From: Zhengitettix transpicula
Taxonomy: Eukaryota; Arthropoda; Insecta; Orthoptera; Tetrigidae
Assembly (NCBI GenBank): GCA_037074705.1
Contig: CM073592.1
Coordinates: 26,694,629-26,758,628, forward strand
Direction: 5' to 3'
Length of the DNA stretch: 64,000 nt
Under the pieces are notes generated by a model that was not told the DNA's origin, made no database searches, and saw only the letters and a program-made list of their open reading frames with translations. Both the position numbers and the translations under genes were made by a program. Positions 1-14,021 of this stretch are shown here, in pieces (positions within the stretch are counted from its first letter, which is position 1; each line of letters starts with the position of its first letter).

Positions 1-244
1 TAAACTTACCAGAATAAGGATACATTAAACACACTTGCCTTTGGATTTAATTCAGAATAGGTCATTCAACAACAAAATCAAGAGAATGCATCATATCAAA
101 AAAGCATACATATATTTAGTTCAAATTGGAGTAGTAATCTCTAAATTGATTTTTTATATTTTACTGTCTAGACTCAACTCACAAATGAAAATATGTAAAT
201 TTACTTTTATAATATTTGATTAATTGCTTCCCACATCTTTACAG

Positions 245-2116
245 TATTGCAGGTCCTCACACAGCAACTGAATGGGCCATAGAGGGGCGTCGTCTGATGC
301 CTCTGATGCCAAGACTGGTACCTCAAACTGCATTTACCCTACTGGCCAACAACATGGCAAATTTTGCAGCGGCAGAAAATGCTAAACTTTCTCCACCATC
401 TGAAACTGTGAAAGTAAAAGGTGAGCTCTTTAATAGTATATGTAACACAGTCATCAGGTTATTAAATATGGAAATCAGAAATTGTGAGAAAGCTTATTAT
501 TCTATATAAAAAATTATGTAATTCTTTGTTTTTAAGAAGTTTGTGCTGATACAGAAACTATTTACAACACACAAAAAAATTCAATTCAATTTAGTTAATG
601 ATAATCAGAAAGTATTTATTTTTCAAAACAAGTTTCACAATTTGTTCAGAGTAAAGGCCCATAAGTTAAAATAAATTAAAATTATTTTCCTTTCAACATA
701 GTAATCATTGTCTGTTTTTTCTCCTACTAAAATACATTTATTTGGTTATAGCATGTGAATACAGGTCTGAATCTCCCAAAAATGAGTCCAATGTTCCTGT
801 AGCAGCAGACACCCCTCAGAGTTCAGTGAGTCCAGTAACAAATCTTACCACTTCAGTTCCCAATGTATCACCAAGTGTGAAAGTATCTGAGGGAGAAAAT
901 GAATGTAGTCGGAAAAGGCGGAGATCTCCATCCTCTGAACGGAATGATTCAGAACATCATGAAACATGTTCTACTCAAGTGCCTTCAAAGGTATTGTTTC
1001 ATCTGTTCCTATCATCACAGCTGCTCAGAACTTGCTCTATACTTTATAATTTTTACATTAAAGTAATTTAATGCCAATATTTTCTCTTAATTTCAGATTT
1101 CAAACATTACTCAACAACAGAAGCCACAACTTGTTCAGAAATGTGCTTCATCACAGCAGCCTGTATCAAAATGTGTTCCAGTGTCCATGAATTTGATGCC
1201 AGTTAAAATTTCATTACCATCTACCCCAAACAGAATATCTACAACAACTAGTACAACTTGTACAACAACCACAACAACTGCACACACATTGCAAAAAGTG
1301 AGATTTGTTCAGACTTTCAAAGAAAATGCATGTGTGCATATACTTCAATTAACCCACTTTTTGAATGGTTATGAAAAATGTGGTACAAGGTAGATTTAGT
1401 GTTTTTGGGGTGCAAGTCTCCATCTTCAGGAGAGGGTACTGCAATTCGTGCCAGCCAACACATATTATGTATGTGTGAATATAGAATTCATGACTAGCCG
1501 ACACACAGTTCAGACTTTCCTTCCCGACAAAGGGGGCTCAGGCCTTCAAACATTTATATTTTTCTGTCACCACCGAACCAACTATTGACTTCAGGTAAGT
1601 CAGCAATGCTGTCTCTCTTTCCTATCTAAATGTGTTATTTATACACAATAGTACATATTTGGATAGGAAATAGAGGCAGTTGACTTACCATAAATTGACA
1701 GGTGTTGTAGTCATCTGGGACAAAATAAAGTTTATATATAACACACGTAGACAAAAAAGAGAGACAGCGTAGCCAACTTACCTAAAATCAAAAGTTGGTC
1801 CAGTCTGGCTGAGGAGAGAGAATATTACAAATCTTCTCATTATTGATTTCAGGTAAGTCAACTTCGCTGTCTCTCTTTTCTTTCTAAATGTGTTTTTTAA
1901 TTTGACCTAATCACATTTTCCTTAAGTGTTATATATATATGCCCAGTCGGCACGAAGTTCAGACCTTCTCTCCTGATGAAGGGGGTTCATGCCCTCACAA
2001 ATTTGTAGTATTAATTCACCACTCCCAGACTGGACTAACTATTGATTTCAGGTAAGTTGGCATCACTCTCTCTTTCCAACCTAAATGTGTTATTTAATTT
2101 GACCTCATCACATCAT

Positions 2117-2180
<64 letters not shown>

Positions 2181-5100
2181 ATGATGTGACATTGTCAAAA
2201 GTGATTATAAAATAATTTGTTTGGAAAGGGAAGACAGAAATGTGGTGGCTTACTTGATTGAAGCTCCGAGTTGCCACTCAGGATGTAAAATATAATATTT
2301 GTATATTATGTTATTTACCTTGTTCTCTAAATGTCATAATGGTATGTATTTGGATCTATAAACATTGTGGCTCAATATGTAGAAATCAAAATAAATGCTT
2401 ATTAATGATTTCTGCAGTTCTATTTAAATTTTGTTATTTCGTGCTATGTTTATTAATTGCATGAGGGGATAATTAATTTTTTTCTTGTTTTATAAAGTGA
2501 TTTCAGTGCATCTACTGACTTTGATTCTTAATAGATATTTATTTCATGAAGCTTGACAAAAGACCTTTGAAATGGAAATTAAAAGATCTAAATCAGGATA
2601 TACAACAATCATTAGTTTAAGGTTATGATTGTAGTTTCAATGTTTTTAGGTGATAATAGTGTCTGGTTCCAGTGGTTCAGGCTCACCCAGTATTTTACAA
2701 CGCTCTCTGAGTGTGCCTGTAGTAAAGTCCATGGCCACAGCATCATCAAATCCCTCCAAAACTCAGAGGCCAGCATCTCTCTTCTTCAACAGCCAATCAC
2801 CAACCATAGAAACCTCCTCTTCAGTCTCTAGCACAGTCTGCAACAATGTCACTGTTTCATCAAATGCTTCCAGCAATTGTACTTTTGTAACCTCAGGTAA
2901 TTAAGAATTAATTATATTACTGAAGTACTGTTCATGTTATTTTACTTTAAAATTAATAAATAAACTTATTTCTTTAGTTTACTGAAGTAGGAGTGGCCAT
3001 CTTAAAGGAATGTTTGTTTTATTTACTTATTTGTTTAAACATTTCAATTTTGTATGATCTATCAACCCTTCTTTGACAGTCAGTAGTTAATTAATTTTTA
3101 AATCATCAATTTCAGAGCTGTGCTACTTAATAAAATGGCTTTGATAAGATTTAACCGCACCCTGCTGTCATTGTTTGCTAATGTTTATTTCAAATAAGGC
3201 TGACATAATTTAGGAAAGTTGAGTTAAGAAATACTTGTATATAAGCCATCAAGTATTACCTAAAAATTTGATAAATAAGTAGCAAATACTGCCCCTGTTA
3301 TAATTCAATGTAAGCCAGCCAAAGTACACCTAGGACCTTCAATAATTGCCCCTTTAAAATATCATTGAAATTCTTCAATGTAAACACACATTGAATGGTC
3401 TTCACCTTCATGTTAATCTAATAGACCATCATAAGAAGATAATCATTTAAAGGATTAAATATTATGTTCGTAGACAAGGATAGTATAATAGTCAGATTTT
3501 AAAAATTATCTTAAAGGAAGGAGGAACATACACATAAATAATACATTGCTTGTGGAGTCAGGGATGCAGAGGTGAAATGGCACTAATTGTTATTATATAA
3601 ATAAAACTGAAATTAAGAATTACTTCCTCTGATTTCAGGATCTCAGAAAACTGCTACAGCAAATCCAACATTTGTTACATCTCATTGTAACAACACAAAG
3701 ATGCGCTCCAAGTCAGTACAGCTAACAGGGAAACTACGTTCAAGATCAGGCTCAATTATTATACCTGTCACGCCTCATCAGGTGCCCAACACCACAAGCC
3801 CTTCTTCCACTACCAGTAATCCAAAGAGTAGCATAAATGTTACAAGACCATGTAGTGCCATGAAACAGGACTCCTGTAAGTATTCCTGTACTTCACAAAT
3901 TCTTAGCTTAGACACAATGACTGGTGGCTCATGAGTTTTTTAAGTTTTGTGCTACATCACAATAAGCAACCATTTTTATGAGGATAACTGTATAAAATAT
4001 TACAACAGCAAAAGTGTTACCAATACTCTGGCCCAACACATTGTATGTGGAATAAGAACGTCTACATAGATTCCAATAATGTCTAATTTTTAAAAGCATA
4101 GTAATTAGCACCAAATTAACCTGTATTTCTAACACAAAAGTATTTTTTCTTTGTAGATATTTTAAATAAAGTTTAATTTTATGACCAAGACATGACCCAT
4201 GATGGTAGCACTGCTGTATGTTGGACCGTCCCTGTAAATTTTCACATGTTGATGCATATTAAATGTTGTTTTCTTTAACCTTTGATTGTGATTTTTTTAA
4301 ATATAGTATCAAAAATGTGCAAATATTATTATTTTTTAAATAATAAACTACTTTAAAATAAGATTCCATAAATATTCAGCAAAAATATCAGCAGTGCACT
4401 CTGAAATAGATCCAGTTCCTATAGACAGGGTACATAAAATTCAATCGTGAAAATTATGGAATTTCCAAACATCACCTGAAATAGATTATTGTTTATACAG
4501 GGCACCAGTTGTCTACACCACAATCATTAACACAAGCTGATCAGAATAATTTGACTTGTGTTTAAGTAAACACCAAACACAACTGCTTAGTTTAGGCACG
4601 AGGGCACAGTTTTGTTTCCTGTTTTCAATGGCAATTCATTGTCATTTTGCAATGACAATTTGGGCCTATTGGAATCTATATGTTTCAAATATGAGTTGTG
4701 ATAGAGAAAGTTGTGAAAGAGAGAAATAGAATGACTGGCTTACTTCAAATATGAGACAGAATCATTAAATTTTTTGACATTATTACAGAAATATTATTTG
4801 ATTCTTAAGGACTAAATTAGTTCTCTGTTATAAGTCATTTTTTATATAAATTTAGTATATTTTTGAGACCATTTAATTTGTATTATTCGTAAAGTATCCA
4901 TGATGGAGCAAAATTAAAACACATCTGATTTCAGTATTGAATCTCTTTCCTATAAATAGAATTTATTTATTATATAAAACTGTCTTTTACCAGTATTCAT
5001 ATATTTTTAAGTTTGTTAAATTCTGTTTCACAGTGAATATGAAGTTTGTTCCCATTAATGCGAGTGCTGGCGCAAAAATTCTGCCAAAGTCAACTTTTTC

Positions 5101-8100
5101 ATCAAATTCCCAGTGTCCAGTTTATGTTATGAACTCCACCAGTGGCATTTCTATGGTGACAAGAACTGTATCCAGCAGTAAGTTTACTAGTATTTTTATC
5201 CTGCTATTTATGTACTTTGCTATAACTGTATATAAAGTGATTAATTCACTCTAGTAGAACCAAAGAATTGGTGCCCGGCCAGTACACAGTTCAGAGCTTC
5301 TCCCCTGTTGAAGGGGTCTCAGTGCCTTGAAAATTCTAAATATTCTCACTTCTCAGTGAGGCCCGAGTGGACCAACTGTTGAATTCAGATAATTTGACTT
5401 CGCTGTCTCTATTTCCTATCTAAATGTGTTATTTCATTTGACCTGATCACATTTTCCTTAAGTGTATACTTAAAGAGAGAGAACATTGTATTAAACAAGG
5501 ACGAAATATCGGTATATTTAATTTTTGTTTTTAATAAACAATTTTCTGACTCAAGGCCATTTAGTTATTTATTGATATGTTTATTGACATTATTATGTTT
5601 TGAGAGAACTGAATGTTTGCCACAAGGTTGTTTTAAGAAACATGCTCTTAGAGTTGAATTTTTTTCTGTGTAAAAAGCAGTCTTTAAAATAAATTTTTGA
5701 TGGACCTTTAGTTTTTTTATAATAAATTATAAAGAATTGGTGGATTTATATATCAACATTGTGCAATTCCATTAATTTAAAAATCTTGACTGGACAAGGA
5801 ATCAAACCTGATATTTCCATCAAAATGTCTGAAACTATATATGTATAACACTTAAGGAAAATGTGACGAGGTCAAATTAAATAATTCATTTGAATAGGAA
5901 AGAAAGACAGAAATGCCGACTTACCTGAAATCAATAGTAGGTCCAGTCTGGCATAGGTGTAAGTTTTGACTTTCAAGGGCCTGAGCCCCCTTCATCAGGA
6001 AGGAAGATCTGATCTGCATGTACAGCCGGCCGGCACCAAATTAGTTCCTGACAGTGTTAGGATATAAATTTTATATATATATATATATGATATTAGTAAG
6101 GATGTGACATTGTCAAAAATAATTGCAATATTGGTATGGAAAGGAAAGAGAGATAGGTTGTGGCTTACCTGAAAGTGAAGTTCGGTGCCGCCATAAGGAA
6201 CTGAAGGTTGTTCTTCAAATTTTCAGAGGGTCTCAGCTTCCTTCTTCAGGAAGGAGTGTTACACCATTCCGTGCACCGGCCGGCTGCGGACTGTATATGT
6301 GTGTGTGTGTATATATATAAAAATTTGAAGAACAACCTTCAGTTCCTTATGGCGACACCGCACTTCACTTTCAGATAAGCCATAACCTATCTCTCTGTCC
6401 ATACCAATATTGCAATTATATATATATATATATATATGTAAGTTCATAAGTTGAATTAAAAGTTTGATTTGATTAATTGTCTAGTATAAATTAATATTTT
6501 TTGATAAATCTAGTTGCTAAACAGCTGTTATTCACTGTCAAAAGATGTTTTGCACTTTCATTGTAACTTAAATTTTTCATGTATTATTTTATAATTTTGC
6601 TTTATATAGTGCATTCATTGTGCTAGGTCCCAGTACAAAAGTGATGAGCATCAGTTCCACATCCATTCAATGCTCCAACACGGCTCCTGTGCACCGTCCA
6701 TTTCCTGGTGTTAAAATAGTCCCAAAGCCCATGCAAGCTGTACATATCACTTCACAGGGAAGCAATATTGGCAAGCCTGGAGCTGCCAAGCCAAATGTCA
6801 TAGTATTACAGAAACCTGCTGGTCCAGGCCTGAGTAAATCTATATCTATTTCTCAAACAGGAAAGGTAGGGAAATCACTATATAACTAACTTTCAATATG
6901 TATTGTACCAAACACCATTATCAAATTTTGATAGACAATGTTTACAATACTATAAAAATTATTAATAATTTTTTAAAAAAGAATTCATAGTCTGGTAATT
7001 GAGATCATAGACTTGTTATAGAAGAAGTGCTTTAGATAATTAGTAAAGGTGGCACTGACAAACTTAGTTATGAATAATTATTCTGAATTAATGATTACCA
7101 ATTAATATTGTTTTGGTAAGTTTGGAAACTGATTGTTAGACTTAAATAATTGTATATTTATTTTTATGATTATCAGAGATAATTGTAATTTAGTCTTCCT
7201 ATTTTGTATACATTGGCTACAAGTCTTTTCTATCCTGCTCATTTGAATAAATTGCAGCTAATCAGGATTCACTATATGTACATTACTGTACCACTCAAAT
7301 TTTAAATGTAGTTGCTAAAGAAAGTATCCAAAATATAGGCTTCTTAATAGTTGAGATCTTTAAATTATTTGGCTGTTCCTGTATTTCTGACACCTGGATT
7401 AATTTCTTTGTAAATGTGTTATGTATTCTGTACTGTCTTTCATATTGTGTTCCAAGTTTTTATTTGCTCAGTAAAGATTAACATCTTGCTATTATTTAGG
7501 AAATGCTAGGAAAGTATATTGTTGGGAAAACTGTCTCTCTGAACAGTGGCCAATCAGCAATCTCACCTGTTACACTACAGAAACCAACCATTGTACTCCA
7601 GTCTGGGAGTCAGAATGTCAGTAGCACTGGAAACTCTCCGTCTCATGTGAGTACTTATTTTTATTAAGACAAGTTCAAAAATTAATTTGCAATTGTTAGT
7701 CCCATGTTCCAGGCATACTCAGTTATGTGGTTTTGAGCCTATATATTCATTTGTTTTTAGTTTTTTTTGTATAAATAATTTTATTTAACGTTTACAAGCT
7801 TCATGCACCTTCTTCCCTGTTGAGTGTTTTAGTAATTAAACTCTGTTTCAGGGTAATGTTATAGTTCTGGACCTAAACCTAGACAATGTAAATAAAGGTC
7901 CAACGGTTCTTACAGAGATTGTTCAAACATCTGGTTGTCTAATGACTGACAAAAATTCTAACCATTGTGACAGGAAAGGTGAGAGATGAACTGTTTTTTC
8001 CTCCTTCAATGTTTAATTGTGAAGTGGATGTTGATATACTCAATTTCAATTTATAGATCAAGAAGTTAACATTCAAGAAGTTGAAATGCCTCAGCAAACA

Positions 8101-11100
8101 GTAGATACTACACCATTTGGTATGTTACAAGATAAATTTCAACATTAATAAATATGTAACATCTAGCGTTGATTGTTGTTTGACACTTCAATTTATTTTT
8201 CTAGAATTTACTCCGAACTGTAGTAAAGTACCAAATGATGAAAATAGTTTAGAAACTCAACTGCAAACCTCTGGAAACAACAGACATACATCTCCGATAA
8301 CCATAAATCAGGTAAATTGCCAGGCAAGCTGAATGTATGGAAATATGTTAAAATATACAAGTTCTTTAACCACATTAATTGTTTTATTCTATACACAATT
8401 ACTTGTTAGGTTAAAAAATTAATGCAATAGTCTGACCATCACAAAATTAAACCAGAAATCTATGCGAACCTAAAAGCAATTGAAGCCGAACTCTTTTAAA
8501 AATATTTTAAAGAGAATTTTTATTCAGGTAGCACAAGACCAAAATCAGTCTGAAGAAGAAACTTCCCAACAAGATGGACTACAGGAAATAGTGGAAATGA
8601 TTGGTGAACTGGATCCTCAAACTGGAATTTTCTCCATCCACCCAGCCATGGAACGTGAGTAATTTAATTTTATGATGTCATATTTGGTGACATGTGTAAG
8701 GGTAACTAAAAATTTATTTAATTCACCATTTTACTGGTCTATGATGAAAATTGATTGAAATAGCATTATTGCAGAAAGTTCTATTTGCATGTCTTATATT
8801 TTCCATCCATCTATAAATTTTTTGCTCAAACAGCAGTATTTCTTGGTTTTATGAGAGATTGTAGGTTTGCATATTGATCCTTGACCAATAAGTTTGTATG
8901 TTAGACGTTACTAGATCCTATTAATTAGGCCTTACAAATATACTAGAAAAACTAAAATAATCAACAATGTTGGATTTAGTATGAATGTGAAGATAAAGAA
9001 ATTAACTACCTTAGAATGGGAAACTACACAGGGAGTCATAACCTTTAATTATAGATTTAAAAAATAAAATAACTGAATAGGGCCTCCAAAACTAAAGCAG
9101 TGTTCATGAATGTGCTTTACTCATTTGAACCACTGTTTGGACTATGGTTTTGAATCTTATCATTTTTATTCTTCTTTTCCTCCTGTTCTATAATGTTCAA
9201 CATTTATTTAAAAAACATTGTGATGAACACTTTTAGGATGACTTATGTTAGTAATTCCTTCCTTTCAGATAAAAACACAGAAACAGAAAATGAGGACACT
9301 TTGGTGGTAAACTCATCATCTTCTTCCAATGTCATAGATATGTTTAACACAGCTCTAACATCAGCAGAAATAAGCTTGCATTCTCTTGAGTATGTTGATG
9401 ATGGTAGGTACAAACCTGTGTTGTTGCTTTAGCATGGATAAAATGCTTATCACATTAACAGCTCATACTTCAGCAGAATTGAATTTTTTTATTCTTTTGG
9501 GTTTTAGAACCAAAGATTTATGTTGAAGAAATTAAGGCTTTTTAGACTTGCAAGAACACTCTTAATATTTGCCTATCAAAAAATTCATGTTCATAACACA
9601 ATATAAGGATGTTAACAATGTTGTTAGTAGTTGGAAAGAGTCAGAGGGAGGTTTGCAAAGAATAGGACAGTCTGATGATAATGCAAGACAAGTCATATAA
9701 TAGAATTTACAAATAAAACAATGTTTCTATTCCTATTTTTAGGGAAACATTACGAAACCTAAAATTAAATATTTTTTTGTTTGCTTGGATCATTTCTCTG
9801 TTCAAGTGAGATACAAAGGTCAACATTTACTTACTCTATTATTAAAGAGGACTGCTACATTTCAATAACTACAATAATTAGAATAGACAAGGTTGGGGAA
9901 GTGAGAAGAAGAAGATTGTTTATGAAAGGTGGTGCCCAAGAATTGGATTGAATATGAGGAAATTTTAAAGGACTTGGTGCAGCACCACTGTGAAATAGGT
10001 GATACTTGTGAGAGATACCAAAACATACCTTTTCTTAACTTAGGTTGATTTGTTTACTCTTAATAAATAAGGGGGTCTTGTACACCTATGTTTATAAAAC
10101 TTGATTTATATATAAAAATAAGTTCATATTTACAATCCTCCTAATCTATAGGCTGTTCAGAAAAATTATAAAGGGCATCAATTATTTTTTTTAACCCCAG
10201 GCACTGAAGAGCCTTTCTGTGGTATTGACTTTGTGCCTTAATTAGTAGGTTTGCTCACATTAAATGATATGGCTGTATCAATAAAATATGTGTTGAGATC
10301 TATATTAACTGAATATCAGATTTCATTATTTTCTTTCCCATTTCTTATTTAGCACATGTACAGAAGTTTCCTTCATTTCTGTGTTGACATACACTAAATT
10401 ACACTACTCCTACTTTGTTGAAGTTATTATTAATACAGAATAATATAAGTACTCTTCATTTACATACATAATTACCTTAATTATGTCTCACAGTTCTCTT
10501 CTTTATGCTGAATCTCCACATACATTTTTCTGTCATATAACAATAATTTGTCAACATCTTTCCTAAAAGTCATGTTCATAAGTACATTCTGTATAACTTA
10601 ACTTGAAAGATAATCCTTAATTTCAAGTATCTATAATTGAATATAAATGTGTGATGTCATTCATGATTAATCCACAAGAAAAGGAAAAAGTAATTTTAAA
10701 AACTGAGTGAAGTCAATAATAAAGCAAAAGCCCAAAGATTGATTTAAGATGGAAACAATATACATAAATAATGACAACTCAATGTATATTAGCCATACAG
10801 GTTAAGTGACTTACCACTTCGGGTAAACTTTCAGCTGGTTGACATATGCATGATAGAACACTGGACAAAATAACACAAGTATAGTTTTAATAAACAAAGA
10901 ACTTATTTTATTTTCTTGAGAAGTGACAGAGGCTCAGATACAACTGAACTTTTATTAAGATGTACATTGTTTCCCGTATGAATTCATATATTTATTTAGT
11001 GTTTCTCTTTCTTGACAGAGAGTAGAAGCTCTGGAGTTGCTTGTGATGAAGACAGTGTACCATGCTCTGAACCATCTACAACAATAGACACACAGGTACA

Positions 11101-12294
11101 TCACTTCCAATGAATTATTTAAATTTTGGATTTTATAAAGCTTAAAGTTTGTTTAGCAATTTATTAAAATTCAGTTTATTTCAAATTCAATGTTTATTAA
11201 GGTTTTATAAACAAAAATATAAGGCTATAATTTATTATGTCTGCAGATCAATAAAAACAATTTTTACATGAGAGGATGATTAATCTGTCAAACATAATTA
11301 AAATAACAAACTACAGTCTTCTACAGAGAAAAAGCTAATTCGAGTCAGATATTTAAAGGATAACTGAGGCAAATCTTGAATTAAATATTTACTCAGAAGA
11401 GGAGGAAGAATTTGGTCAACGTGGAAATAGGCTGCATCTATTGTCTGTATGGTTAACTAATTTGTTTGCATAGTTTATGAACATTAAAGTGTCATTTTTA
11501 ATGTGTGTGTATTTATGATATTAAATAGTTTTGCAGAACAGTGACTGTTAAAAAGGAAACAGAATTTAAAATACCTAATATATCTTCAATACCATTATAA
11601 AATATGTTGAATTAATTTATTCTCCTCTTCAATATTGATTTTAATTACAATTTTTGAGTAATGATCAAGTTACTGAAAGGAGTTAGCAACTTTATGGACA
11701 TATCGAGATTGAGTACCACAAGTGTTTAGACAGTGTCTAAAAAAAGTGAACTGTACAATGCTACCACATTTTTTGTGATAGTAGCTGTACCAATTTTTGG
11801 TCAAAACAAAATGTCAAATCCTCATCTGAGAATATTCACTCATTAGAGTATCTTCCAATCGCATTGCGCAGCCATGAATTGATCAAATTAGTTTTTTTAA
11901 AAAAAGTAACACCAATTTATCTGCATTGTAATTGCTGATATTATGTGAGATATAAGTTTATGTATCTTAACTTGTATCTTTGATTATTACTGTGTTTAAT
12001 GCTACGTATGTAAGAAGTATAATAAAATGCATTATGCTTTATTACAGGACACTATGTTTTTTACAACTCCAAATCTACAAAACTTCGTCAGTTTTCCATG
12101 TTCAAAAGACAAGACTACATCCAGTGAAACCGCAGTATTTGTTGAACCAACTCACATTGGTAAGGTGTTTTAACCAGATTTTAAATTTTAGGTAATTAAG
12201 AGAGAATTCATCCACTTTTTTTTTCACAGATACATCAGCAATGGTGATGGAAGATTTCACTTCACAAAAGATACAAAGTCAAGAAATAACCTAG
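245..12294 (+). CDS. EMSY: EMSY orthologue, 3' part (5' end outside window)
   Basis: Nuclear transcriptional regulator; vertebrate EMSY binds BRCA2 and chromatin repressor complexes. Exons I can join in frame: 245-420, 752-990, 1097-1297, 2650-2896, 3639-3875, 5034-5177, 6627-6865, 7500-7646, 7852-7978, 8057-8119, 8205-8311, 8528-8654, 9269-9403, 11019-11095, 12048-12159 and 12230-12294 (TAG), giving about 813 residues. All junctions are GT-AG with matching phase. The first exon carries the block just after the ENT domain, EWAIEGRRLMPLMPRLVPQT, nearly identical to vertebrate EMSY. Later landmarks are a basic KRRR cluster (exon 752-990), KPNVIVLQKPAG (exon 6627-6865) and ELDPQTGIF (exon 8528-8654), which matches the EMSY C-terminal LDPQTG motif. 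The middle is Ser/Thr/Asn-rich and probably disordered. The ENT domain itself is upstream of position 1. Exon boundaries are inferred from splice consensus and frame; alternative splicing is not excluded. Confidence 0.9.
1395..2290. mobile_element. cluster of repeat-family A units in EMSY intron
   Basis: The intron after exon 1097-1297 holds several head-to-head and tandem copies of one repeat: roughly 1480-1640 (+), 1650-1810 (-), 1836-1935 (+), 1945-2120 (+) and 2178-2290 (-). A unit in the + sense contains GGCAC..AGTTCAGA, then CTGATGAAGGGGG, then CAGACTGGAC, ATTGATTTCAGGTAAGT, GCTGTCTCTCTTTCC and ATTTGACCTCATCACAT. The last two copies face each other across an (AT)n tract, so the region can fold into a long hairpin. 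I see no coding sequence; it looks like a non-autonomous DNA element. Confidence 0.65.
2121..2177. repeat. (AT)n microsatellite
   Basis: An uninterrupted AT dinucleotide run of about 57 bases forms the loop between two inverted family-A arms in an EMSY intron. Confidence 0.95.
5265..5475 (+). mobile_element. family A repeat copy
   Basis: A further copy in the EMSY intron after exon 5034-5177. It shares GGCC..ACACAGTTCAGAGC, CCTGTTGAAGGGG, GACTTCGCTGTCTC and CCTATCTAAATGTG with the copies near 1.5-2.1 kb. Its splice-like core has decayed to TTCAGATAAT, so the GTAAGT is lost here. Confidence 0.65.
5845..6055 (-). mobile_element. family A repeat copy, inverted
   Basis: Reverse-strand copy in the same intron, containing the complement of the family core (ACTTACCTGAAATCAATAGT at about 5919-5938), of the CTGATGAAGGGGGCTCAGG block and of the GCCGGC end. 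With the copy at 5265-5475 it forms an inverted pair. Confidence 0.65.
6121..6417. mobile_element. long inverted repeat (MITE-like hairpin)
   Basis: The left arm 6121-6223 and right arm 6318-6417 are reverse complements over about 100 bases with roughly ten differences, separated by about 95 bases that include short TG and AT runs. Each arm starts with AATTGCAATATTGGTATGGA and carries a CTTACCTGAAAG / CTTTCAGATAAG core related to family A. It lies in the EMSY intron just upstream of exon 6627-6865 and would be transcribed with that gene. Both arms show open frames only because they mirror each other. Confidence 0.8.
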
Positions 12295-12731
12295 GCATAA
12301 TGATAAATCTGTTATTAAGTCAATGACAAATGTAAATTTATGTAAATAATGAAAAAAGTTAATACTTCAATTATTCTTTTATATAAAATAATACAATTTT
12401 TACTGTTTCTTAATCAGAACCTTTTATTTTGTCACTGTGACTTTCTATAATCTCATGAATCAGTATAAAGCTCAAATTTTCCATTTAAATTAGAGCTGAT
12501 ACTGTTTAATCTGAATTTCATTTTCTCATTATCGTTATAGTTGTTACTGAGTGGTATACACCTTTCAGTAACTTAATGTAGTCCTCGATGGTAAGGGCGA
12601 GGTCTTGGAAATCTCAGGCAGGGACAATATTGAAAGAGGAATTACTAAAAAATATTTATAATTTTATGACAGAAAAAATTGTATGTGTGTTTACACACAC
12701 AAAGAAGATCTAATGAAATAGTTAAAGAAGA

Positions 12732-12737
12732 AATAAA
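12732..12737 (+). terminator. candidate EMSY polyadenylation signal
   Basis: An AATAAA hexamer lies about 440 bases after the EMSY stop codon. It is the first perfect hexamer I see on the plus strand in the 3' flank. Use of this site is inferred. Confidence 0.4.
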
Positions 12738-14021
12738 GTCTGAATGTCAAACCCAGTGGAGAGGTCTAAACTGGAGGTATAACTGACAGTCACAGAGTGC
12801 GGGTTTCTGATTACATTTTTTTTAAAAAAAGAAAAACTAATTAAGTATAATTTTTGTGGTCAAGTAAATCTGAATATTAGCTTGTATCTACTAATACCTG
12901 CAATTTTAGAGATATATAACATAATTTCGTGACCTGTTGAAAGGTCAACTCCAAATTTTCTCTTCATAAAGTAAGATAGCATTGAGTAAACGCGAAAAAT
13001 TTGATGCAAAATGTAAACATATAGAGAAAATTAATGGATTTCCCTTTAAATATTTAGTGGTAGTTAGAAATTACCTAAGGAAAAATGATTGTGTCTTCAT
13101 ACATTCTTTTTAAGACAATTTATATTTTTCTCTGTGATTTCCCCTCCAAATTATATTAGAAAATGTCAACAACAATGGAAACATAAAAATTATATCCAGA
13201 GACGTATTTTAAAAAAGCATTATTCCAGCGGTGGAGACCTTCTTTGGACGAATGGAATATCTCTGGTACCAGTTACGCAGCATAAAGCAGTGCTGACTTC
13301 AAGAATAGTATACCAAATCTTGTTGGGCTTTGTTGCGGCTGTAAATGCCTATTAGTATTGGAAAGAGGTAAAAAAAAAGACATAAGGTACTATTTATTCA
13401 AAGCACTCATAATTTCGTTGGAATCTTGTATTCATGACATTATACTTTCATGTAATTTATGTTTATGCTTTCCATTTTATTCGTAAATTGAATAAGGTAT
13501 ACATATTTATTATGAGGTTTTTATAAAAATTTATTTTGTTGTCGTTTTGAAGTTATAAGTTATTTATTGAACTTTGTCAATGTGACTTTATTTTCGTAAT
13601 TTTGTGCCTTTGAATACGTAAATATACGTGCTTATATTATTTGAATCCCCATACATTCCTATTAGCACATCTGCAAGTCAATTTTGGTGTTTTATAAATT
13701 TGGCTAGTTTAAGGTAGACAATTCTAACCTGATTTGTAGCCATACTTGCAACAACTAAGTTCTGTTGAATATTAGTTTTTTCCTTAGGTAATGTTTGTAA
13801 ATTTCAACTGTTTCTTGATATTTTTTATGTCATTTTTCCATGATGTTCTAAAGAATCTTCCTATTTAATATCAAACGGTTCAATTGCCATTGAAGACTTG
13901 CATTTTTTGTTTAGATATATTGCAGGTATTTAAATTTCCTGTCATTAATGCCAGTTTTTGAATTTTATTTTATATATATATATATATATATATGTATATA
14001 AACTTTTAAAATTGGACAAGT

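Noticed and set aside
6123..6447. Two similar proteins on opposite strands (GCGLPESEVRCRHKELK-type)
   Set aside because: They are the two arms of one inverted repeat read in mirror image, not genes.
6601..6626. Alternative acceptor TATATAG at 6609 for an EMSY exon
   Set aside because: It would place an in-frame TAG six codons in; the acceptor at 6626 keeps the frame open.
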